A stretch of DNA of 64,000 nt from Tetradesmus obliquus (GCA_030272155.1 CP126198.1:3224001-3288000), one strand, 5' to 3'. Positions 11,201 to 23,315 are shown, numbered from the stretch's first letter. Notes: a model not told the origin generated them from the sequence alone. Program-made: numbers and translations.

Positions 11201-13422
11201 ACCACCAGCCCCGCCATGCCTGCCAACGCTGCCTGGAGCTGCCCCGGCACTGGCAGTACATCCGGCAGCAAGTGCAGCGCACAGTGCAGCAGCGGCTACA
11301 CAGCTGGGGGGTCCACCAGCTGGGTCTCTACATGCACAAATGGCGATTGGAATGCACCAGCCAAAGATGGGACCGATGACGTGCTGGTGTGCAACCCAAA
11401 CCGTGAGTGACACACCCGCAGGCACGCAGCTTTGCCTCACACGACAAGGTACACGTCCCACGCATCATAAGCCGCTCTGTTGTGTGGCGCAAACATGAGT
11501 GAATGGTTGATGGATGGTTGATGTAGTGGCTGCCCAATGAGCCTGTCATTGGCTCGACAACTGGCTGTGTTCCCGTTGTGTAACACACAAACTGTGAATG
11601 CTCGGACAGAACTGCTGTGACATCGAACGATGCATGCATGAGCAACTGCCGACAGCTGAGCGTGTACAGCCCTCCAGTAGTGCTGCCACCACAACCAGCA
11701 ACATCTTCAGCATGCTTGAGTGTGTTTTCCTCGTCTCACGTTACCACTGAATTTTGGATGCCCGCCAGCTGAAATCTGGCTTACACCGCTGCTGTTGCTG
11801 CTGTTCATACAGCGTGCTCTGGCACCCCAAGCAGAGTGAACATGCCAGCCAATGCTGCTTTCCAATGCAGCAGCGTTGTGAGCGGAGCCAAGTGCAAGGC
11901 CTACTGTAGCCCCACATACACAGCAGCTGCTTCCACCTCCTGGGTGTCTACCTGCGTTGCTGGCGATTGGAGTACACCTGTCCCGGACAATGGCAACAAC
12001 AGGCTGAGCTGCCTTGCAAGTAAGTGCGCGCATGTGTTGTTCAACACACGGAAATGCAAATGTAGATCCCTGGTGTGCGCTGTGGCGTATGCTGCTGCAA
12101 GCAGCGTCATCCTTGCCCCTATTTTGTTATCGTGGCATGCTGGATGACTCAGCAACCCACCGATTGAGTTGTTGCGTTTTTTTGCTGCAGGCTGCAATGG
12201 CAACCAGCCCAAATCCAGCACTAGGGGCTTTCAACTGTGCTGAATCAACAATCCACGGAGGGACCTGCAGCACCAAATGCCTCTACGGCACAGTGGCAGG
12301 CACGGCACCTCCTTTTGCCACCTGCTTTGACGGAGCTTGGACCATGACACACGGAGTCTGTGCCAATGCACCAGTCACGCGCTGGGCTGACCTTGCCGTT
12401 TTGCAAAATGACAAGGCTGCTGCAGAAGGTGGAGGAGTAATTGAGGTTGCTGCTTTCCCCAAGGCTGGACAGGCAGCAGTAGCAGGGTCCTGCATTCGTT
12501 ACTTGCCCAGGGCAGGTATGCTTGGTTTTGATAGCTTCAACTACACGTATGTTGCGAGGAATGGAGCAAGGAGCAGTGCAACGGTGACTCTGAACATCAC
12601 AGCTGGCAGCTGCAGCCCCAACATGTGCGGGCTCAACAAAAGTGCAGGGGACTGTGATGCAGTGACAGGCCGCTGCAGCTGTCCCGCTGGATCAGGGTTG
12701 GAGGCGGCATTCAGGGCGAACCCATCCTTGTCATCACGCAGCATCACACCTCGGGTGAGATGGCAGTCAATCTACGTGTGTGTTGGCAATGCAATTCAGA
12801 TACCACACACTACAACATTATGCATAATATACTATTATAATTATAATTGCATGAAAATAACTAATTGAAATTATCATGCATTATGCAGATGCTGCAGCTG
12901 CCCTATAGATCCTAGAGCCACATGGTATGAGGCATGTGCTTCGTCACTTGCAATAAGCAGCTGGTGCGTGCCGTTCTTGTTGTGTGATTGCAGGTGTCGG
13001 CTTGCAGCTATGCCTTCACCCCCACAGGCACCTTCAAGCTGTCAGGCATGTCAGCAAGACCCGGCCAACTTGTGAACGTCAGTTTCCAGCTGGCAACACC
13101 CAGCAGTTCACGCGCTGCAGCAGCTGCCTGCATCACTTTGGATGCTGCTGCTCCTCTTGTGGGTGTGGGTAGGTACCCCAACTGCCTAGGGGGCAGCACA
13201 TCAACAGCAGCATCAATTATCGACACAGCAGCTGCTGCGCTGCCACAAGCCACGTACCCTATGAGGCCAGCATGCACTGACGGTCAGTACAGCGTAATGG
13301 TCAAAGTTCCAAGCAGCTTCAGGTCACAGACATGCTTCAACATCTTTGTGCAGCTTGCTGATGGCACCACAAGACGGGCCATAGTATCAATTGTTGCCGA
13401 CAAGGCAGCCACGCAGCCCTGA
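8235..13422 (+). CDS. Secreted RCC1-repeat and sushi-domain protein
   Basis: Exon model: 8235-9409, 9851-10069, 10251-10472, 10671-10877, 11181-11402, 11813-12019, about 12219-12754, 12994-13422. The first exon encodes a signal peptide (ending near AGAYA) and about seven RCC1/BLIP-II-type repeats of form HTCAVL..G...CWG.N..GQLGDGS, suggesting an extracellular beta-propeller. Five phase 1-1 exons (219, 222, 207, 222 and 207 nt) each encode one Cys-rich module resembling sushi/CCP domains (..KC.A.C..GYTA...TSWVSTC..GDWS.P..). The next exon has a further Cys-rich module and CSPNMCGLNKSAGDCDAVTG. The last exon gives a C-terminal Cys-containing domain. Two problems: a single extra T at about 8493 puts a TAG in the frame between repeats 1 and 2, and exon 7 reads correctly only from an internal acceptor at 12218 or after a one-base shift. 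It may be a recent pseudogene or contain sequencing errors. A role in surface or matrix recognition is inference. Confidence 0.75.
9490..9562 (+). repeat. Short tandem repeat in intron 1 of the RCC1/sushi gene
   Basis: Degenerate 7-8 bp and 15 bp units around GCAGATATGCAGATGT, decaying to GCAGACTTGCAGAC at the right end. It lies inside the 9410-9850 intron. Confidence 0.8.
10251..12019 (+). repeat. Tandem duplication of a two-exon cassette (sushi modules)
   Basis: Exon 10251-10472 is almost identical to 11181-11402, and exon 10671-10877 to 11813-12019 over most of their length, while the introns between them differ. The order A-B-A'-B' indicates duplication of a two-exon cassette. Exon 9851-10069 is a further A-type copy. 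Confidence 0.85.
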
Positions 13423-13449
13423 ACCCGTAACATGAGTTGGTAGCATGCG

Positions 13450-13454
13450 TGTAA
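13450..13454 (+). terminator. TGTAA polyadenylation signal
   Basis: TGTAA lies 28 nt after the stop of the RCC1/sushi gene. TGTAA is the usual near-upstream element in chlorophyte mRNAs. Assignment is by motif and position only. Confidence 0.5.
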
Positions 13455-14809
13455 GAGCTTGCTGTCCTTCTGGGGTGCCAGCTGTGGCCATGTGAAAGAG
13501 AGAGAAAGAAAAAGAGGGAGACAGCTACATGCGGGTCCTGGCATTGTCTGAAGATTGTAGTGAGCCACAACTGAACCCTTCCTGTCTCCGAAACCGTGCA
13601 GCTGAACTACTGAGTATGAGTGCCGTCAATGGCAACGTTGCCAACTGTTGCAACAACCTCAATTGAGGTGCCCCATTGCTGTATGCATCAGTTTGTGTGT
13701 ATTGGTGGAAGTTGATTGGCAATATGCCAACAGGCTTGTGACAAGTATGCTTGAGACCGCTTTCATGCAGCAACCACTTGCTGTATTGCCACGCCATGTG
13801 TCAGTGGCATCCTCCTGAGCGGAGTATTGGCTCACTGGGCTTGTACCTGAGGGAGGTATCAATCCTCAGTATATACTGATGTATCTTGGTATTGGTGTTG
13901 GCCTCCGTGCATTGTTACTGAATCAATACATTGGCGCATCATAAGTACATCGAGTCAGCACGGATAGTTGATGGCAGTGTTTTACGTTCCTTCTAGCTCT
14001 GATGGCATCATGCAATGATGGCTTGTTCTCCAGACACTCTGCCAGAACTGTGGCTGCCAGCTGTGTGCAGTGTATAGCACGCAGCTGGCAGCTGCAGTAG
14101 TGTGGCTGTACTGCAGCACCGCACGGCGGCATTGGGAGTGGCTGTTGCCTCCTTTGTGGTGTGGGCTGGTGTTACGCTATGTTTGTTTTGGCTGTCAGCG
14201 TTGCGGCAGACACCAGGCATGCATTGTATTGCCTGGCAGTTGCCAGTGCCACCATATGTGAGTCTGGCCGCAACTGACTAGCTTGCTAGTCATGACGTCA
14301 CTAGTTGACTACGTCGCACCCAGGCCTAGAGCGGGTTTGCCTAACACTGGTGCCGCACCACAGCGGCGTGCATGCACGTTGTAACCCTATATTCTGAGCT
14401 GCTGGTAGCCAGCTGTGGCTGTCAAGGGTCAGCACGAGCAGCAGCAGTAGTGTAGAGTAAGCAATAACCCTGTCAACACTACCCGTATATCCACGCGAGT
14501 AAACATTCATTGGATTTCCACCGAGTAATGCACCATTTACTCTTTACACCATTTACACTGGGTAAAGGCTAGAGTACGTGGTTACCCGCCAGGGTCAGCG
14601 GATACCCGCCCGAGTAGACAGGTTGCCGGGTTTACTCCAAGTAAAGCACCGGTTAGAGCCTCTAATCCGGGGTAAACAGCCGGCTAAAACCGATGCCAGG
14701 AGCTTTGGTAGGGCAATGTCAGTTCCACAAGAATTGTGTCGGTGCGCTGGGTGAGTACTAGTCCACAGTACGAGGTACACACCCCATGTATGCTTGCGGC
14801 GCCCCTCAC
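13455..14809. other. No gene seen (1.36 kb), with a TTTAC/GGGTAAA-rich patch
   Basis: No convincing exon on either strand. From about 14500 to 14690 the sequence is unlike its surroundings: short motifs such as TTTACTC, GAGTAAA, GGGTAAA and TACCCGCC recur in both orientations. It contains no CAG arrays. The oxygenase gene on the minus strand loses its reading just before this patch. Confidence 0.4.
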
Positions 14810-16816
14810 CTTGGCTGCAGCCCTGCCTGCTGCAGTGCTGCTGCCAGCAGCCTGTCAGGCCCCTTGAGGGCCTCAGGGAAGGACAGTGCAGCCAGGTCAG
14901 CCAGGCCAACACTGTACTTCTGCTGCAGCACAAAGCCCAGACGCTCGCCTGCACAAACAGGTGAAACAGCAGTGCGACAGTGCTCTGAGGCAAGTATGCG
15001 AATGAATGTTGTTGCTGCATCCGAACAGCAGGCAGTATGTTAAAGTGAGGCACAGCCTGTTTCATCAAAGCCTGGGGTTCGTGCAGCCGATGCCAATGAG
15101 GCAGTGACGCCTGCGGCCCAGGTGGTTACTTGCACAGCTTGCTCCAACCACTGGTTGGCAGACGCCAATCATCATCACAAGTTGTTGTTGTGTCTGAGAC
15201 AGTAACCGGCAGCCACTGCACGGCATTGCTCACAGCTGCCGTGCCAGTCCTTGTCAGCCAGCAGCCTCCTGACCTCAGCCGCCAGCTCAGCACTGGCTGA
15301 CACATCAGCAGGGGTCATCCAGCTGCCGTTGCTGCTGCTGCTGCTGACAGCTACCTTTTGGTCAGGCTGCCCCGCTTCTGCGCCTGGTCCTTTCAGGTTG
15401 TTGCTGCTTGTTTTAACGCCTGGCTCTGTAAAAGGTGCAGGCCATTGCTGCTTCTGCACAGCCCGCAGGTTGTAGGTGAGCGTCATCCTGTGGCCCTCGG
15501 TCACAGGCAGCACCTCATGCTCTGTGCAGGCAGGGCACCAGCGCAAAGTCACACATACAGCTGTACAGTCAGTGTGTTGCTGTTGGTTACACCGGTGATG
15601 GCGGCACCAGACGCAGCAACGGCATTGCAAGCGCCAGCACGCGCACCCGTACACGCAAGATACGTCAACATTGGCAACCAGCCGCCCTTCCACATCACAT
15701 ATGTGTGCGCGTGTGTGCCTTGAGAGTGCTCCCACCTGTGTCTGCGTAGAAGGCCGCCCACTGCAGCCCCTGTGGCGCCGCGTCAGCGCTGGCTGACCAG
15801 TCGTAGGTCCTGGTGCTGGGTGCGGCGCTGCTGTTGTGGTCAACATGCCGCAGCAGCAGCTGGCCGCCCTTGAAGGGGCTGGGCAGGCAGATGATCAGGG
15901 TACCAAAGTGGTCTGCGGGGTGAAGAAGTGGGCAGGCAGGCACACAAGTAGATGTGGTTTTGGCATGTTGATATTAGTCAGGGCAGCGGCCCTTGCAGGC
16001 GCAAACACTTGATCAGAACTATGTCGGCAGCAATGCACTGCAGTTGAACTGCTGCTTTGAAGTGTGTTCAGCCCAGGTGGTAACATACCTGGAGACTGCC
16101 TGAGCAGTTGAAGCAAGCTGGTCACATAGAGAGAAAGCTGTGAGGTGACTGAGCAGCTCACAGCAGCGGCCACCCACCCTGGGAGCGTGGTGTGTCGCAG
16201 TGTGGCTTGAAGAAGCCTCCAGGCCCGTAGATGTTGAGCTTGTCCAGCTCAGCAACAACACTGGTGGCGCTGGGCTGCAGCAGCGCACGCACCTCATCAA
16301 GCACCTGCAGGGGGTCCAGGCAATCGCACAGCAACAGTGGAGCACAGCAACAGCAAAGCCAGCTGGCGTCAGCTGGCTGCAGGAAACCAGTATACAGCCT
16401 GCCCAGCAATGGTTGGTGTTGGCAGCAAATTTGTTGCGTAGGGATAGCTGACAGCAGCCGCAGACTGACAGGGCTAGGCAGCAGGTTGAGTTGGTGTGGT
16501 GTCCATTGGCGTACAGCTTATGCCCCCTCACCTCTGGTGGTGGCAGCGCCTTGTTGAGTGCCAGCTGTGCTGCCTTGATCTCAGCAGCCGTCCTCACAGC
16601 AGGGTCAAACACTGTCTCACTGCCCTTGCCAAAGGGAGAGGGCACAGCAGCATCCACAAGATGCGGCACGCTGCTGCCAGCAGCTGGGGAAAGGACAGCA
16701 TGCCAGCTGCTGGGGTACTGCCAGAGCCCCGTGTGACGTAAAACACGTGCAATGGATCCTGCTGTGACAGTCCAAGGCTCCCTCCGGTGCTGAGCAGCGT
16801 GGTGTTGCGCTGCCAT
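14810..16816 (-). CDS. 2-oxoglutarate/Fe(II)-dependent oxygenase, 3' end missing
   Basis: Five exons join in phase on the minus strand: 16816-16532, 16304-16178, 15912-15736, 15521-15234, 14948-14810. Exon 1 contains PSPFGKGSETVFDP. Exon 2 carries KLNIYGPGGFFKPHCDTPR, whose HxD pair provides two iron ligands. Exon 3 has LIICLPSPFKGGQLLLRH and WAAFYADT. Exon 4 begins EHEVLPVTEGHRMTLTYNL, with the third iron ligand His and the Arg expected to bind 2-oxoglutarate. Exon 5 gives ERLGFVLQQKYSV. This order matches a fungal/algal prolyl-4-hydroxylase-like oxygenase family that hydroxylates an unknown substrate; the family assignment is established by the motifs, the substrate is not. The ATG at 16816 is the first in frame; an alternative frame upstream could add a targeting peptide. 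After the donor at 14809 I find no next exon, and the odd patch at 14500-14690 follows, so the gene may be truncated. Confidence 0.8.
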
Positions 16817-17745
16817 GCTGCTGCTAGCTGAGCGTCCTTGGCACTGCTCGAGGCGTCAGCGGAGGTGCCTCGTGACGCATGCGTCTGTGAAGAACGCTTT
16901 TGGATGGGCTGTGCGGAAGCAGTGCGGAAGATACATGCCTGTACAGATCGGCGACAACTTGCGAACATGCACCGAGGTGCACGTGCTGAAAGAGCCATAC
17001 TGGGTAGCATTGCTTCCAATATTGCTGTTTAATCTCCTAAAATGGCCATGAAGGGTTGAATGGTGGCTTCGAGGGACTTCCTGAAGCACCAGTACACGGT
17101 GGGTTCAGGGCACACGTTGTGACCAGTGCAGATTGTTCTGCAACCCGTTTAGCAACAAGACAAGCTAAGCCACTTGCTGTTTCGGCTTAACGGTGGATTC
17201 ACGAATGGAAGAAGCCTAGCAAATCGCATTCTGGCAGGTGCCACCTGCTGATTGGATACATTGGACACCTTTCAGATGATGCAGGTGGCAGCATTGCTGT
17301 TGCTGCGGGCTGCACCAGCATGGTGTCGGCTGACATCCTTAAACTTGACCAATTGTGATGCATCAAATTCCTTGGTCTCCGTTTGGTAGCTACGGGGAAA
17401 AAATGAGTGCAGCACATCCAGAGCACTGCCATTTGTCACCAGCGCCAGCTGCTGCGTATGGCTGTCCGTGACAGCCTAAGTTGTAAAGAAGGACAATCTA
17501 GCATGAAAAATGCAAAATTTGTGCACCTTCAAGCATTGCTGTTGTGTTACCACGCCGTTTCCCAGGTGCTGAGCGATCGCCTTGGTCGCAGCCAGTCAAT
17601 GGATATTTCAGATCCAGGTCAATGGCATACTAAATGGAACCAGCAGTCATCCAGTGTTACTATGCTATACATCTATTCACTTCTTCTCGCACGTCTAAAA
17701 GTGCAGCACACCACAGCTATGTCGCCTACTAGCATATATCTATGC
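16817..17745. other. No gene seen (929 bp)
   Basis: Short frames only. A plus-strand stretch near 17260-17400 reads a little like a leucine-rich segment (RLTSLNLTNC) but is broken by stops and has no clear splice sites. This is the intergenic space between two minus-strand genes. Confidence 0.35.
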
Positions 17746-18123
17746 TCAGTCAGCAAAGCGCACTGCACTCCTCACACCACCACTTGACGCAGCCCGCTGC
17801 TCAGCATCAGTAGGTGCAGCCGCAGCCGCAACCATGTCTCGCTGCTGTGCCGCCGCTGCAGCTGCGCTTGAGGGTGCAGTTGCATCTGCCGCCACACAGC
17901 TGAACTCATCCCCTGCACGCTGTTGGTAGCCTGCAGCGTCTATAGCAATCAGCACCTGCAGGCAGGAGGGTGGCAGCCGCATCATGCGATGTAAGGGGAA
18001 ACCTGCATGACAGAAGCTTGTTGCAATAAGCTGGCCAGGTGGCAGCTGCCATGTCACAGCCGTTTCAGGGGCAGTTTAATTGGGAATACCTGATAACCGC
18101 AAGTGCCATGCAAGGTATTGACA

Positions 18124-18157
<34 letters not shown>

Positions 18158-20271
18158 AACAGACATGCCAGATAGAGAATCTAGTCGCCTGCTAGATAGC
18201 AGCAGAGCCATGAGCACGCCCCGAGTGTACCGCACCTGCTGCGTGCCGCCGTGCCGCGCTGCTCCTGGCGTCACACTGCCTGTCTGCTTCTCTGCCTCCT
18301 CCCCTAGCCGCGGCGTGAATATCAGTGCTGCATCAAAGCCCTCCGGCCGGTCTGCTTTGCTGGCGAAAAAGTGATCAAACTTGCTGCCACCACTGCTGCC
18401 AAGTGCTGCCCTGTTGAGTTCTGTTGTACAAGCCAGGCAGGGGTTGATGCCCACGTGGCGCTTGTGCCCGCCTGCTGTTGAGCCGCCGCTGCCGCTGCTG
18501 CTGCTCATGTTTGGGTCATCACGAACGCGTATGCTGCGGGGACCCAGCGAGCGCACGTATCTGAACGCCTTGGTTACGTTTCTTGACAGTGCTGATGGCT
18601 CTATGCTGGTGTCCCTGCGGCAACAAAGAACAAGGGGAAGGGCAGTTTTTGATATTCTATAGGCTATAATTGAAGCTGGGGTGCCGCCATAGCCGGCGCT
18701 GGGCCTGATGCCGTGACTACTTTTGCTGCTGGAGCGGGCCAAACCATACGATGTCGTCTTGCTGCATAAGACGTGGTTTTTAACTGAACACTGGCGTCAG
18801 GACTGCGTCACCCTGAACCTGTTGATTGCCAACACCAGGGCATCAAACACACCTGCCTGCAGAGGCATTGCTAGCTAGCAATCAATTTTCTTGCACTGCC
18901 GCGGCCGCTGCCGCCGCTGCTTCTGCTGATTCCTTGCCACTGTACAGCCTGGTATGTGGCTGCACACAGCGGAATGTTTTGCTTTGATGTCATCTCACCT
19001 GTTCGCCATTATGTAGTCCCAAGTCGTCATGCCGCGGCAGGCCAGCACCAAATGCAGCAGCAACAAGTCGCCCAGCGGATACAGTGCCGCTGCGCACACG
19101 CAGCTGTACACAAGCAGCGCGGCTTCGTACTCCCGCACGCGCATGTACGCTGGGTAGGCAGCTGCCAGCCGCGCTGCTATCTGCTCCGTGTCTGTGAAGC
19201 AGCGGTATGTGAGCCAGATGCCCACAGCTGCCTGCAGTGCTAGCATGCTGCACATGCTGCTGAGCAGCACGAAGAACGGGCGGTAGTTCCTGCGCCCGAT
19301 GCAGTTGTTGACCCACTTGCAGTGGTGGTCAAACCCAAGCACACACTTGTCACACTCCCTGCAGTGCTTGCTGCCTCGCTGCACGTAGGCCTGCAAGCAG
19401 CAGACGTGCATGCAGGTGCACAGCCTGTGTGTCAGCAGGTCTTCTGTAGAAGCTGTTGTCAGATAACATGCCACCTCCATGATGAGGAAGCACAATGAAG
19501 GCAAGGCGGCACTTTCAGCAAGCTGCGCACTGCTCATTACACTGCTTCACAGCTGCACAGGCATGGTAGGCAGCTGCTGGTGCAAGCACAACTGCAGCTG
19601 TCACTTGTCATGCCAACATCAGATGAGCGATCCACGAGTTGCTGAATCAAAGTGAATGGTGGTCAAGCTGCACCTGCTGCCCATGCTGCAGCTGCTGCTA
19701 CGACCGCGCTGCAGCCAACTGCTGTGTAAGCGGTCACACCTGGCACTGCTCACAGTACAGAGGCCCATCTGCTGCTCCATTCAAGCCAGGGTCCGCTGGG
19801 TCTATTAAACTGCATGCAGATAAGCACGTGTGGATAGTTTGATAGCATAGCCGGCAGCAGGGGCAGCTGTGCAATGCTGGTGCTCTACTGTGCATGTGTG
19901 GAGCACACACAAATCGTGTTGACGTCTGCTGCTGGCTGGCATTGTGCAAGCTCGTGCAGCAAACAGGTTCAACTGCACTCACTGAGTCTACTCAAAATCA
20001 CGTGTACTTGCCTGACAATGAAGTATGTTACTGTGACAATGATTGCTGTAGCTGTGTACAGCACCGCCACTGCTGTCTGTGCTGCTGCTTCCTGAATGAT
20101 TGGGATGAAGAGGGCATAGCAGCCTGCCAGTACCGTGAACCATACCAGCAGAGACACCGTCTGCGAGCCAAGCAACAAAACTAGGGTGGGCCCCACTGTG
20201 TTGGACAGCAGTTTGACTGTGCAGTTGCTGCTGCCTGTCAGACCTGTGAGACTTTCCAAGGGCACTGACAT
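17746..20271 (-). CDS. DHHC-type protein S-acyltransferase
   Basis: Minus-strand exons: 20271-20012, 19809-19740, 19390-18999, then 18614 to about 18230, and about 17955-17746. Exon 1 encodes two membrane helices ([20 protein letters not shown] and [20 protein letters not shown]). Exon 2 has DPADPGLNG and YCEQCQ, the usual lead-in to the zinc-binding domain. Exon 3 carries [20 protein letters not shown], with the catalytic Cys of DHHC, then [13 protein letters not shown] and two more helices ending TTWDYIMAN (variant of the TTxE motif). Exon 4 begins [13 protein letters not shown] and continues into a Ser/Gly-rich cytosolic tail. The enzyme palmitoylates Cys residues of proteins at endomembranes or the plasma membrane. 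Phases agree only if intron 1 uses a GC donor (AG|GCAAGT at 20011). The exon 4 donor (perhaps CAG|GTGCGG) and the last exon are less certain. Confidence 0.85.
18124..18155 (-). repeat. (CTG)n microsatellite
   Basis: About ten CTG units on the plus strand (CAG on the sense strand of the DHHC gene), in the region of its last intron or tail exon. Confidence 0.85.
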
Positions 20272-21183
20272 CCATGCCTCCGTTTCATTTCATACTATGC
20301 TGGAAACTTGCAATGTCTTAGCTATCTGCAGTAAGTAATTAGGCAAAACTGCGAGTAACGCGTCGATAGTTTACGTCAGTTCAAAACAACCCCTTCAACA
20401 AGCAATCGTACGCTGCAGGCGCCTTCAAGACCTTATTAATGCTGGTTACAGTCGTCGAGGCATCCTGTTGTGCAAATCGTACATGCCTCATCACCAGGGC
20501 ACACTGTGGCACAACCCTAGCTGGTTCACCACCACCTCAAGGTGCCCTCCAGCCTTGAAGAGCAGAAGCCCACTGCCACCCTGCCACGTTACTTCCAAAC
20601 ATGCTGCAACGATGCAAGTGACAATGTTCTGGAGGCACCATGGCACCTGCCCCAAGTGAACACAAAGCCACAGCGGTGCCACCAGGTGCAAGTGCAAATC
20701 ACTGACTCCTGCTGCATTGCCATTGCAATTGCAATGTAGCTGCAGCTGTGTTGCAGTACCCAGCTTGACGAAGCCATGCCTCGAACGACCACCATTCAAT
20801 TTGCAAAACACCTATGTACATACCACCTGTACATCGCACGTAATGACCACAACAACCCAACTTGAGGTGCTGACAAGACACTGGTGCCACAACCTGCCAG
20901 CAAGACAATCGCGTGCCATGTTCACTGCAGTGCTCTGGACAAGACCCAGGTCGCCTGGGCGCCCATCAGAGCATCCACAGCCCACAACACATGCAACCAA
21001 TCATCCATTTGTTCACGAGTACACTTAGAAAGCGACATACCGACCAGACCCCTCCCATCCGCCACCCAGCCGCCTCCAGCTCTCCTGCACGCGTTTATCT
21101 GCTTCCTGCAAGCCTCCATCAACTTCCTGCAAGCCGCGCGCAGCCGCGCGCCGCGTTTCCTGCACGCCAAGCACACAGCTGCC
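20272..21183. other. No gene seen (912 bp)
   Basis: Probably the 5' flank of the DHHC gene and the 3' flank of the next minus-strand gene. A plus-strand frame at 20542-20739 is open for 65 codons without any feature to support it. Confidence 0.35.
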
Positions 21184-22265
21184 TCAGCTCTTGACCAGCT
21201 TTGCCTTCATGCGAGCCAGCAGCTCCTCAGTGGTCTCCAGCAGCAGCTCAGGGGGCTTGCTGCCCTGCACCTCCGCCAGCATCGTCTCCAGCTGCTGCTG
21301 GCGCTTCAGCAGCTCAAAGGCCTGCGCCCTGCAGGACACACGGCCAGCAGCAGCAGCAGTAGCAGCATGATAGTTTGAGCAGCAAATCTTGATATCGCAA
21401 GCATGCTGCCAGCGTCCCAGCTCATGAGGCACGCTGCATACTTGAGGTCACTCAACTCCAAGTACAGGATGCTCTGCAGCATACGAATGGTGTGTTGCAT
21501 GCCGCCACAGCCACAGCTGGCCTGCAGCAACCTGAAGCACTGCCACACTGCTCTACGCGCGCTCCCAACCCTGCCTGAAAACACCAACCGCAGCAGCCGG
21601 CAGCTTCCCCGTCAACAGCAGCAGACAACCTCTGCTGCCACCGCTGCTGCCACTGCTGCAAAGTAACACACAATGCATTGCAACTTCCAGCAGCTGTCTC
21701 ACCTCAGCTGGATGTTCTCAGCCTCCATGCGGGCCATCTCGACATCATCCGAGTTGCCCATGCCCTGGTTGCCACGCATCTGCTCCTCAACCTGGCAGCA
21801 GCACAGGCAGCACCAGGCACCCAGGCATGCGCAAAGTAATGTGTTTGCACCATAATGGCTTCTGCACAAACAGCAGATCTCGCAGTAGCTGCAAGCAACC
21901 CAACCATTCAGTGTACAGATTCCTTGACAGCTTGACGCAAACAGCTCCTGCCCGTCGTGCAGAGCAGCAACAGCAGCGAAACACCTGTAGCAGATCATTT
22001 CGGCTCAAAGACGCAGCAGAAACAGCAGCCGCAACACAAGCCGCCAGCAATCAAGCACTACAACCAGCAGCCCGTCTCACCATCTCATATGCCCTGAAAG
22101 CCAAGTCTTCAGTCTTGGACCTGGCCCGCACATGCGCACTCTTCACCGCAACAGCACCCAGGGGAGCGTCGTGCCCGCCAATCGGCAGCTGCCTCACCGG
22201 CCTGCCTGCCAGCCTGTCTGCAAGCGCAGTGATCTCTGCTCGGAGCCGGGCCACATCACCAGCCT

Positions 22266-22304
<39 letters not shown>

Positions 22305-23315
22305 GCAGCGGCCGTAGTGATGACAAACACGTGCACTTCGCTGCCACGGTTAAGGCCGTCTGTGCAGCCTGTGCTGCCCACAGCAACTACTAACAAAAAT
22401 CAGTTCAAAGATTCAAAGCCATAAGGGCAACATGCTATTGTACATCATCAGCAGCTGCGCTTGCACCTTGCAGACACATGCATTTACCATGACGTCATGA
22501 CTGCGTAGACGCTGTGTCTGCTCGCAACACAACTGCCACGGACTGCAGCTTATGCCGATGGAAAACACGGAGATGAGCACCAAGAAACTCACAGCCTCAT
22601 GTGCAGAAGCATGCTGGTGAGTGCGCTGTTATTTCTTGTGCTGCTGCTGCCAGCTGCTGCTGCTGCTGTAAGGCAAACGACCCAGCAGCAGCCCATCCTA
22701 GCTGTCTCAACTCTTGAATCGCTCGTGCTGTGTCAACTACCCAGTGCTGAGCTTTCATCCCCATCACTTCAATCAGCTGTACATCAGTGCAAGAAGTGGG
22801 ACATGCTGTACATGTGGCAACACCGTTGAAGCGCCACAGTGACCTCTAACATCACGCACGTGTCATTTCTGGCTGCAAGTTAAGCCCACCTTTGGCATTG
22901 GCTGGCCTGAGTTGAACATTGCAGCCAGCTGAGCCTCCTTCTGCTGCAGCTGCATCTGCAGCTGTGCCGGGGACGCTGCTTCGGCCTCCGCCTCTGCTGC
23001 TGCCCGCACGACATGTCGGCAGCGAGTGCTGCTGCTGCTGCTGCTGCTGCTGCTACCTGCTGCTGCTGCTGGGGCGCGCCGGACTGCAGGAGCTGCTGCT
23101 GCAGTAGTCACAGAACACCACACAGCATAAAACAGATTTCCTACCCTCAAACCCAGCTGTAATTCTTCTAACAAGCAGCAGGCTGCATCCGCTGATGCAC
23201 GATGTGCCGTGTCAGTTGGTGATGTGCATTGCAAGCATGCCCACCGCATTTGCTTGCCTAGTAGACAAGCTGAGGGTGCCTGGAGCTTTGGTTTCTGTGG
23301 TTTATTGCTCAGCAT
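21184..23315 (-). CDS. Probable plastid-targeted coiled-coil protein
   Basis: Four exons fit in phase: about 23315-22890, 22263-22081, 21791-21703, 21328-21184. The first carries RRAPAAAAGS, a Ser run and RCRHVVRAAAEAEAEA, which looks like an algal chloroplast transit peptide with a VVRA/A cleavage motif, followed by QLQMQLQQKEAQLAAMFNSG. Exon 2 starts AGDVARLRAEITALADRLAG, exon 3 has VEEQMRGNQGMGNSDDVEMA, exon 4 has LLKRQQQLETMLAEVQGS and ends ARMKAKLVKS. Long Leu/Glu/Gln heptad-like stretches predict coiled coil. The length would be about 280 residues. I do not recognise the family. The start is uncertain: the ATG at 23315 is the first in the open frame, and a 5' exon may exist. A 5' acceptor inside the first exon (TACTGCAG) could shorten it. 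The exon 2 acceptor directly follows a (CTG)n tract. Confidence 0.6.
22265..22302 (-). repeat. (CTG)n tract abutting a 3' splice site
   Basis: About twelve CAG units on the plus strand, i.e. (CTG)n on the sense strand, ending in CTGCAG| at the acceptor of the exon starting at 22263. Confidence 0.85.

Noticed and set aside
14500..14690. Telomere-like GGGTAAA motifs
   Set aside because: The motifs are irregular and in both orientations, with no tandem array of a known telomere unit.
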